Part shown: piece after piece, positions 7,301 through 12,158 of the stretch
Position numbering within the stretch: the first letter of the stretch is position 1
Layout of the letters: every line of letters starts with the position of its first letter
Assembly (NCBI GenBank): GCA_050943675.1
Contig: JBMNPP010000039.1
Coordinates: 1-15,468, forward strand
Direction: 5' to 3'
Source: Brooklawnia sp050943675
GTDB lineage: Bacteria; Actinomycetota; Actinomycetes; Propionibacteriales; Propionibacteriaceae
DNA: 15,468 nt
Notes under the pieces: generated by a model
What the model saw: the letters and a program-made list of their open reading frames with translations, nothing else
The model's database searches: none
What the model was told of the DNA's origin: nothing
Program-made: the position numbers and the translations under genes

Positions 7301-7975
7301 CTAACCGTGTTCGGCGGCCCGTCGGTCCTTCTCGACACTCAGCAGGCGCGGATGCTTCTGCAGGTTCGACAGCCCATTCCAGGCCAGGTTCACCAGGTTG
7401 GCTGCGAGTTCCTGCTTGGGCGGCTGGCGTTCATCCAGCCATGACTGCCCGGCTGCGGCGACCAGGCCGACCAGGCCCTGGGCGAAGACGGAGCCGAGTT
7501 GGGGGTTGTAGCCGCGGCGGGCCAGCGGCAGCACCAGGATGTCCTCGACTCGCGCGGTGATGTCGGATAGCAGCGAAGCGAAATTGCCACTGGTGCTGCC
7601 GACCGCCGAATCGCGCGAGATGATGCGGAACCCGTCGGGGCTGGCATCGATGTAGTCCAGCAGGGCCAGGGTGCCGCGTTCGATGATTTCGCGGTAGTTG
7701 GCGTCCGGGGTGGCAAGCGCGGTCTGGATCGCGGTCTCCAGGGCGCGTACCTCTCGGTCGACGACGACCGCGTACAGGCCCTCCTTGCCGCCGAAGTGCT
7801 CATAGACCACCGGCTTGCTCACCTCGGCGCGGGCAGCGATCTCTTCAACGCTGGTGCCGTCATAGCCGCGTTCGGCGAACAGTCCACGGGCGATTTCGAT
7901 GAGCTGCTCGCGTCGTTCGGTACTGCTCATCCGTTTGCGGCCCCTCCGGGCGCGCTGTGAATCCTCCCGCGTCAT
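7301..7975 (-). CDS. TetR/AcrR-family transcriptional regulator
   Basis: A 224-residue protein with an N-terminal TetR helix-turn-helix: RREQLIEIARGLFAERGYDG (21-40), then TSVEEIAARAEVSKPVVYEHF (41-61) carrying the recognition helix, followed by GGKEGLYAVVV. The helical C-terminal domain is ligand-binding and dimerising; its ligand is unknown. I chose the ATG at 7975 because a GACAAT box lies six bases upstream with TTGACG further up; an internal ATG at 7930 is less likely. A perfect 5+3+5 inverted repeat sits over the -10 box, suggesting autorepression. In M. tuberculosis a TetR gene (Rv1019) lies between glmU and mfd and, as I recall, represses itself and mfd; this may be its counterpart moved to the other side of glmU. 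Confidence 0.88.
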   Translation of the reverse strand: MTREDSQRARRGRKRMSSTERREQLIEIARGLFAERGYDGTSVEEIAARAEVSKPVVYEHFGGKEGLYAVVVDREVRALETAIQTALATPDANYREIIERGTLALLDYIDASPDGFRIISRDSAVGSTSGNFASLLSDITARVEDILVLPLARRGYNPQLGSVFAQGLVGLVAAAGQSWLDERQPPKQELAANLVNLAWNGLSNLQKHPRLLSVEKDRRAAEHG

Positions 7976-8008
7976 GCTGCGATTGTCGCACAGTGCGGCG
8001 AGCGTCAA
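7976..8008 (-). promoter_or_regulatory. Promoter and candidate operator of the TetR-type gene
   Basis: On the minus strand TTGACG (8003-8008) and GACAAT (7982-7987) form a -35/-10 pair with a short 15-base spacer; the -10 is six bases from the ATG. A perfect inverted repeat TGCGA-TTG-TCGCA (7978-7990) covers the -10 box, and a second one, CGCAC-A-GTGCG (7987-7997), overlaps it. Such placement fits an autorepressor site. Spacing and repeats are seen; binding is inferred. Confidence 0.45.
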
Positions 8009-8027
8009 AGTGCACAGTTGGGCGCGA

Positions 8028-8044
8028 GGCTCTAGAGTAGAGCC
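8028..8044 (+). promoter_or_regulatory. Candidate tRNA-Gln promoter -10 within an inverted repeat
   Basis: TAGAGT at 8033-8038 is a good actinobacterial -10 box about 28 bases before the mature tRNA 5' end. It lies inside the inverted repeat GGCTCT-AGAGT-AGAGCC. No clear -35 is visible at the expected distance (about 8010-8015, GTGCAC). Confidence 0.42.
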
Positions 8045-8065
8045 CGGCTACGTCCAAATGGGCGT

Positions 8066-8147
8066 TCCCCGGTTGGTCTGTCGGTAGGGCCCGCCTGACT
8101 TTGAATCAGGATTAGCGACGCAGGTTCGACTCCTGCCCGGGGAACCA
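8066..8147 (+). tRNA. tRNA-Gln (anticodon TTG)
   Basis: The 7-bp acceptor stem TCCCCGG (8066-8072) pairs with CCGGGGA (8137-8143), followed by discriminator A and an encoded CCA (8145-8147). The anticodon arm is CCTGA-CTTTGAA-TCAGG (8094-8110) with anticodon TTG at 8101-8103. The T-arm is GCAGG-TTCGACT-CCTGC (8120-8136). The first pair is T1-A72, the known glutamine-type element read by the GatCAB amidotransferase, which makes Gln-tRNA in bacteria without GlnRS. Two things are odd. The variable loop is about 9 bases (8111-8119), not 4-5. The D-arm (GGTC, 8075-8078) pairs well with GGCC (8088-8091) only if two unpaired bases precede the anticodon stem, and it lacks the usual A14. Total length is 82 bases including CCA. 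It lies 99 bases before glmU. Confidence 0.9.
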
Positions 8148-8175
8148 AGTCGTTCCAACAGCCGCTATCGTAGTT

Positions 8176-8195
8176 TCGGCAAGCGGAGCTGCCGA
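8176..8195 (+). other. Hairpin between tRNA-Gln and glmU
   Basis: TCGGC/GCCGA arms enclose AGC-GGA-GCT after a one-base A bulge, giving about eight base pairs. No T-tract follows, so it is a poor intrinsic terminator. It may instead be a processing or leader structure if tRNA-Gln and glmU share a transcript. TATCGT (8166-8171) just upstream could be a separate glmU -10 box. Confidence 0.3.
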
Positions 8196-8234
8196 TTGCC
8201 AGATTGATGCCCGCCTCGGCGGAGGCCTGCGGTG

Positions 8235-8240
8235 AAGGAG
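8235..8240 (+). promoter_or_regulatory. Shine-Dalgarno deciding the glmU start
   Basis: AAGGAG lies six bases before the GTG at 8247. This fixes that GTG as the start rather than the in-frame GTG at 8232, which overlaps the Shine-Dalgarno region itself. Confidence 0.75.
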
Positions 8241-8246
8241 ACTCCC

Positions 8247-9743
8247 GTGAGTACCACGTCCGACCAAGCCCCGGTAGCAGCTGTCATCGTCCTGGCGGCC
8301 GGTGGTGGCACCAGGATGAAGTCCAAGCTCTCCAAACTGCTGCACACAGTGGCAGGACGGCCCATGCTGAGCTATGCCGTCGATGCTGCCGCAGAGTTGC
8401 GGCCAGAACGACTGGTCGTGGTAGTCGGCCACCTGCGTGAGCAGGTCGAGGCACATCTGGCCGAGTCCTACCCGCAGTGCACGATCGTCGAACAGCCGGT
8501 ACGCAACGGCACCGGTGGGGCAGTGGCCTGCGCGATGCCCGAATTGCCCGAAACCGGTGAGGTCGTGGTGACCTACGGTGACGTGCCGATGCTCGATGGC
8601 ACCACGCTGAGCCAGTTGGTCGCCGAACACCGCGCCAGCCGCAATGCCTGCACTGTGCTGACTGCTGTGGTGCCCGATGCCAGCGGCTATGGCCGCATCG
8701 TCCGGGACGGTGAGCAGGTCTCGCGGATCGTCGAGCACAAGGACGCCAGCGAGCGAGAGCGCCAGATCAACGAGATCAACTCGGGCATCTATGTCTTCGA
8801 CGGTGAACTGCTGCGCGCCGGGCTGCCGACCCTGAAACCCAACAATGTCCAAGGCGAGTTGTACATCACCGACCTGATTGCCTACGCGCGCGAACAGGAC
8901 CAGCGCGTCGGCGCCTTCACCACCGAGGACGTGTGGCAGACCGAGGGTGTCAACGACCGGGTGCAACTTGCCCGGATGAATGCCGAGGTCAACCGGCGGC
9001 TGGTCGAGCACTGGATGCGCGAGGGGGTCACTGTCGCTGACCCGAACACCACCTGGATCGAGCACGGCGTCGATATCGAACCCGACGTGACGATCCTGCC
9101 GAACACCCAGCTGCTGGGAGCCACCTCGATCGCCACCGGCGCTCTGATCGGGCCCGACACCACCCTGCGTGATGTCGAGGTCGGCGAGAACAGCCATGTG
9201 GTGCGCACCCATGGTGAGTTGTCAGTGCTGGGCGCCGGCTGTGAGGTTGGCCCGTACAGCCGCCTGCGGCCCGGCACGGTGCTGGGCGACCACGCCAAGA
9301 TCGGCAGCTTCGTCGAGACCAAGAACGCCCAGATCGGTGCGTTCTCGAAGGTGCCGCACCTGACCTACTGCGGCGATGCCTACATCGGCGAGCACGTCAA
9401 CGTGGGGGCCGGCACGATCTTCGCCAACTACGACGGTGCCCGCAAGTTCCCCACACACCTTGGCGACCACGTCTTCATCGGCTCCAACACTGTGCTGGTG
9501 GCCCCCCTCGATGTCGGCAGCGGTGCCTTCGTCGCGGCTGGTTCGGCGATTACTGATGACGTCCCGCCAGGTGGCCTGGCGGTGGCTCGCGGACGCGAAT
9601 ATGTCTCCGAGGGCTGGGTGCAGCGCAGGCGGGCTGGCAGCCAGGCAGCCGAGGCGGCAGCGGCATCCGATGGCGAGATCCACGAGAAGGTTGCCGAGGC
9701 GCGGGCCCGGCTCCAGGAAGAAAGTCAGGGGACTGGGCAGTGA
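8247..9743 (+). CDS. glmU: Bifunctional N-acetylglucosamine-1-phosphate uridyltransferase / glucosamine-1-phosphate acetyltransferase GlmU
   Basis: A 498-residue cytosolic enzyme making UDP-GlcNAc, the precursor for peptidoglycan and other glycans. The N-terminal uridyltransferase half starts with the nucleotide-binding loop LAAGGGTRMKSKLSK (16-30) and includes YGDVPML and EINSGIYVF. The C-terminal left-handed beta-helix carries the acetyltransferase residues: SRLRPG, the catalytic His371 in PHLTY, and NYDG. A charged, Ala-rich tail of about 35 residues extends past the beta-helix, as in mycobacterial GlmU. The start is GTG 8247, with AAGGAG six bases upstream. Its TGA overlaps the prs GTG by four bases. 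Being next to tRNA-Gln is suggestive, since glutamine is the nitrogen donor for glucosamine-6-phosphate, but no functional link is shown. Confidence 0.97.
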   Translation: MSTTSDQAPVAAVIVLAAGGGTRMKSKLSKLLHTVAGRPMLSYAVDAAAELRPERLVVVVGHLREQVEAHLAESYPQCTIVEQPVRNGTGGAVACAMPELPETGEVVVTYGDVPMLDGTTLSQLVAEHRASRNACTVLTAVVPDASGYGRIVRDGEQVSRIVEHKDASERERQINEINSGIYVFDGELLRAGLPTLKPNNVQGELYITDLIAYAREQDQRVGAFTTEDVWQTEGVNDRVQLARMNAEVNRRLVEHWMREGVTVADPNTTWIEHGVDIEPDVTILPNTQLLGATSIATGALIGPDTTLRDVEVGENSHVVRTHGELSVLGAGCEVGPYSRLRPGTVLGDHAKIGSFVETKNAQIGAFSKVPHLTYCGDAYIGEHVNVGAGTIFANYDGARKFPTHLGDHVFIGSNTVLVAPLDVGSGAFVAAGSAITDDVPPGGLAVARGREYVSEGWVQRRRAGSQAAEAAAASDGEIHEKVAEARARLQEESQGTGQ

Positions 9744-10720
9744 GCGGTGTCAAGCGTCCGACCGAGAAGCACTTGATGTTATTCACCGGACGGGCGAACC
9801 CCGCGCTGGCTGAATCGGTCGCCGAGATCATGGGGGTCGACCTGACCCCAAGCCGGTTGATCAGCTACGCCAACTCCGAGATCTACGTGCGCTATGAGGA
9901 ATCGGTGCGCGGCTCGGATGCCTTCGTGATCCAGTCCCATCCTGCTCCGGTCAATGAGTGGCTGATGGAGCAGCTGATCATGGTGGACGCACTCAAGCGC
10001 GCCTCGGCCAAGCGGATCACCGTGGTGGCGCCCTGCTATCCCTACGCCCGTCAGGACAAGAAGCATCTTGGTCGTGAACCGATCTCGGCCCGGTTGGTGG
10101 CTGACCTGTTCTGGGCGGCCGGGGCTGATCGCATCATGAGCGTCGATCTGCACACTGCGCAGATCCAGGGCTTCTTCAACGGTCCGCTGGACCACTTGAC
10201 CGCACTGCCGGTGTTGGCTGATTACATTGCTGAGCAGTACGACCTGTCGAATATGACCATCGTCAGTCCGGACGCCGGGCGGGTCCGGCTGGCTGACACC
10301 TGGAGCGACCGGTTGGGTGCGCCCCTGGCGATCATCCACAAGCGACACGACCCGACGGTGGCCAATGAGGTCGTGGTGCATGAGGTTGTTGGTCGGGTCG
10401 CCGGGCGGACCTGCCTGCTGGTGGACGACATGGTCGATACTGGTGGCACGATCTGCCAGGCCGCCAATGCCCTGTTCGAGCATGGTGCCGACAAGGTGAT
10501 CTGTGCGGCCACCCACGCGATCCTGTCCGGGCCCGCGGCGGAGCGCTTGAACGCCACTGCTTTCGAGGAGATCATCTTCACCGATACGTTGCCCTTCCCT
10601 GAGGGCGTGCATATCGAGAAGGCGACTGTGTTGTCGATCGCGCCGTTGTTGGCCCAAGCGATCCACGAGATCTTCGAGGACGGTTCGGTGACAAACCTTT
10701 TCCATGGCACCATCGTCTGA
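9740..10720 (+). CDS. prs: Ribose-phosphate pyrophosphokinase (PRPP synthase)
   Basis: A 326-residue class I PRPP synthase making 5-phosphoribosyl-1-pyrophosphate from ribose-5-phosphate and ATP, for purines, pyrimidines, His, Trp, NAD and (in actinobacteria) arabinose donors. Landmarks: NSEIYVRYEESVRG (45-58), YPYARQDKK (100-108), the VDLHTAQIQGFF metal/ATP segment (135-146, His138), and the PRPP loop LLVDDMVDTGGT (226-237). The flexible catalytic loop reads HKRHDP (200-205): Lys201 is kept, but the position of the second catalytic basic residue (Arg196 in E. coli) is His203. GTG 9740 overlaps the glmU stop as GTGA, so expression is coupled to UDP-GlcNAc synthesis. The order glmU-prs-rplY-pth is conserved in actinobacteria. 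Confidence 0.96.
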   Translation: MSGVKRPTEKHLMLFTGRANPALAESVAEIMGVDLTPSRLISYANSEIYVRYEESVRGSDAFVIQSHPAPVNEWLMEQLIMVDALKRASAKRITVVAPCYPYARQDKKHLGREPISARLVADLFWAAGADRIMSVDLHTAQIQGFFNGPLDHLTALPVLADYIAEQYDLSNMTIVSPDAGRVRLADTWSDRLGAPLAIIHKRHDPTVANEVVVHEVVGRVAGRTCLLVDDMVDTGGTICQAANALFEHGADKVICAATHAILSGPAAERLNATAFEEIIFTDTLPFPEGVHIEKATVLSIAPLLAQAIHEIFEDGSVTNLFHGTIV

Positions 10721-10755
10721 GCCCACACGATTTCGCGGGCCGGGTGAAGGCGAGG

Positions 10756-10761
10756 TAGGCT
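10756..10761 (+). promoter_or_regulatory. Candidate -10 box for rplY
   Basis: TAGGCT, 36 bases after the prs stop, fits TAnnnT and would start transcription near 10768. No clear -35 is seen. It would give rplY-pth a promoter of their own and an mRNA leader of about 113 bases. Confidence 0.4.
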
Positions 10762-10767
10762 AACCGG

Positions 10768-10880
10768 GTTGCTTGGCGAGGGGCCGTCGGTGGCGGTCCG
10801 TGATCGACTGGTTTGGCGCGTTCGCGCCCCTCCTTCGCTGGCCCAGAGATATTGCTGTTGACGAAGTTGAGGAGACCCAG
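10768..10880 (+). promoter_or_regulatory. Structured mRNA leader of rplY with Shine-Dalgarno
   Basis: The 160 bases between prs and rplY contain no gene-like frame; the rplY frame stays open upstream but does not resemble L25. GAGGAG (10869-10874) lies six bases before the GTG and sets the start. Two stems exclude each other: GAGGGGC (10778-10784) with GCCCCTC (10826-10832), or a local hairpin GGCGCG-TT-CGCGCC (10815-10828). CTCCT (10830-10834) can also pair with AGGAG of the Shine-Dalgarno (10870-10874). A leader switch is possible but unproven. Confidence 0.4.
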
Positions 10881-11519
10881 GTGGCTGACATCAAGATGAC
10901 TGCTGAGGCCCGTGCCGAATTCGGCAAGGGCGCTGCGCGCCGCATCCGGCGCGCAAACAAGGTGCCCGCCGTGCTCTACGGCCGCGGCTCCGACCCCGTA
11001 CACATTGCCCTGCCCGGCCACGAGACGATGCTCGCGCTGCGCCAGGCCAACGCCCTGCTGAACCTGACCATGCCCAATGGTGAAGAGCAGCTTGCACTGC
11101 CCAAGCAGGTCTCGCGCCACCCGGTGCGCAACTACATCGAGCACGTCGACCTGATCATCGTGCGTCGCGGTGAGCGCGTGCAGGTGCAGGTGCCCATCGT
11201 GCTGGTCGGCGAGGCCGCCCCCGACACCCTGGTCAACCAGGACCTCAACGAGCTTTTGGTCTCGGCCGAGGCGACCGCCATTCCGGCCAGCATCGAGGTC
11301 TCGATCGAGGGTCTGGACGTTGGCGACCAGGTGCTCGCCGGCGAGGTCAAGCTGCCCGAGGGCGTCGAGCTCGAAGAGGACGACCCGGATGCCCTGGTCG
11401 TTGGCATCAACGCCCCGGTCGCGGTTGAGGACCTGCTGGCCGAGGACGAGGCCGCTGAGGACGCTGAGGTTGATGAGGATGCTGAGGACGCTGGGGAAGG
11501 CGCTGACGAGACGGAGTGA
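10881..11519 (+). CDS. rplY: 50S ribosomal protein L25 (bL25), long Ctc/TL5 form
   Basis: A 212-residue protein of the general-stress/TL5 form of bL25, which binds 5S rRNA on the large subunit. The N-terminal half is the 5S-binding domain: an ARAEFGKGAARRIRRANKVP stretch (9-28) followed by AVLYGRG. The second, beta-rich domain typical of the long form follows (VQVPIVLVGEA...). The last 30 or so residues are almost all Glu, Asp and Ala, a disordered acidic tail often seen in actinobacterial L25. The start is GTG 10881, set by GAGGAG six bases upstream and by where family similarity begins. The leader is long and can fold. pth follows after 16 bases, so the two are likely cotranscribed, linking two translation functions. 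Confidence 0.94.
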   Translation: MADIKMTAEARAEFGKGAARRIRRANKVPAVLYGRGSDPVHIALPGHETMLALRQANALLNLTMPNGEEQLALPKQVSRHPVRNYIEHVDLIIVRRGERVQVQVPIVLVGEAAPDTLVNQDLNELLVSAEATAIPASIEVSIEGLDVGDQVLAGEVKLPEGVELEEDDPDALVVGINAPVAVEDLLAEDEAAEDAEVDEDAEDAGEGADETE

Positions 11520-11535
11520 CCCGCTCGTCACGACC

Positions 11536-12129
11536 GTGAGCACCTGGCTGCTCGTCGGGTTGGGTAACCCCGGCCCGGACTATCAGCGAACCCGGCACAA
11601 CGTCGGTTTCATGACTGCTGACGAGCTCGCCCGCCGCGCGCGGGCGAGCTTCTCGGCCCCCCGGGGTATGCGGGCTGCGGTGGCCGAGACGATCATCTCG
11701 ACCACCGGGCTCGGTATCCCGCCCGGTGACAAGCTGGTGATCGTCAAGCCACGCACCTTCATGAACGAATCGGGGCAGGCGGTCGGCAAACTGGCCGCCT
11801 TCTACCGGGTGCCGCCCGAGCGGATCGCGGTCGTCCACGATGAGCTCGACCTTGATTTCGGACAGCTGCGGCTGAAGCTCGGTGGCGGGGACAACGGCCA
11901 CAACGGGCTGAAGTCAATCCGCGCGCACCTGCACACCGGAGATTTCCACCGCATCCGCATCGGTATCGGACGCCCGCCGGGCCGCCAGTCGGGCTCTGAC
12001 TATGTGCTCAGCGCCTTCCCGGCCGCGATGCGCGAGGACGTGGCCGTCGAGATCGCCCGGGCCGCCGACGCCTGCCAGACCCTGATCACCGAGGGCCTTG
12101 TTGCCGCGCAGAACAAGTTCAATCGCTAG
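11536..12129 (+). CDS. pth: Peptidyl-tRNA hydrolase
   Basis: A 197-residue enzyme, normal for bacterial Pth, that cuts the ester bond of peptidyl-tRNAs dropped by stalled ribosomes so the tRNAs can be recycled. All active-site residues are visible: Asn11 in GLGNPG, the catalytic His21 in YQRTRHNVGF, Asn77 in FMNESGQAV, Asp102 in HDELDLDFG, and Asn123 in GGGDNGHNGLKSI. The GTG at 11536 puts MSTWLLVGLGNPG at the expected N-terminus; the frame is open far upstream inside rplY, but that part is a shadow. There is no clear Shine-Dalgarno, so it probably relies on readthrough of ribosomes from rplY, 16 bases earlier. Confidence 0.95.
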   Translation: MSTWLLVGLGNPGPDYQRTRHNVGFMTADELARRARASFSAPRGMRAAVAETIISTTGLGIPPGDKLVIVKPRTFMNESGQAVGKLAAFYRVPPERIAVVHDELDLDFGQLRLKLGGGDNGHNGLKSIRAHLHTGDFHRIRIGIGRPPGRQSGSDYVLSAFPAAMREDVAVEIARAADACQTLITEGLVAAQNKFNR

Positions 12130-12133
12130 GTCT

Positions 12134-12152
12134 TGCCGCGGCAGCCTAAGCT
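12134..12152 (+). promoter_or_regulatory. Candidate mfd promoter with adjacent palindrome
   Basis: TAAGCT (12147-12152) is followed by six bases (GGCTCG) and the mfd GTG, so the transcript would be leaderless; there is no Shine-Dalgarno. The perfect 10-base palindrome TGCCGCGGCA (12134-12143) lies just upstream, between pth and the -10 box. It might be an operator or the end of the pth transcript, but no T-tract follows. Confidence 0.45.
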
Positions 12153-12158
12153 GGCTCG

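Noticed and set aside
8112..9212. Minus-strand open frame of 366 codons opposite glmU
   Set aside because: It overlaps the tRNA and glmU antisense and has no family signature; glmU explains the codon pattern.
10773..10880. Upstream in-frame extension of rplY starting at TTG 10773
   Set aside because: L25 similarity and the Shine-Dalgarno (10869-10874) both place the start at GTG 10881. The extension is not conserved-looking.
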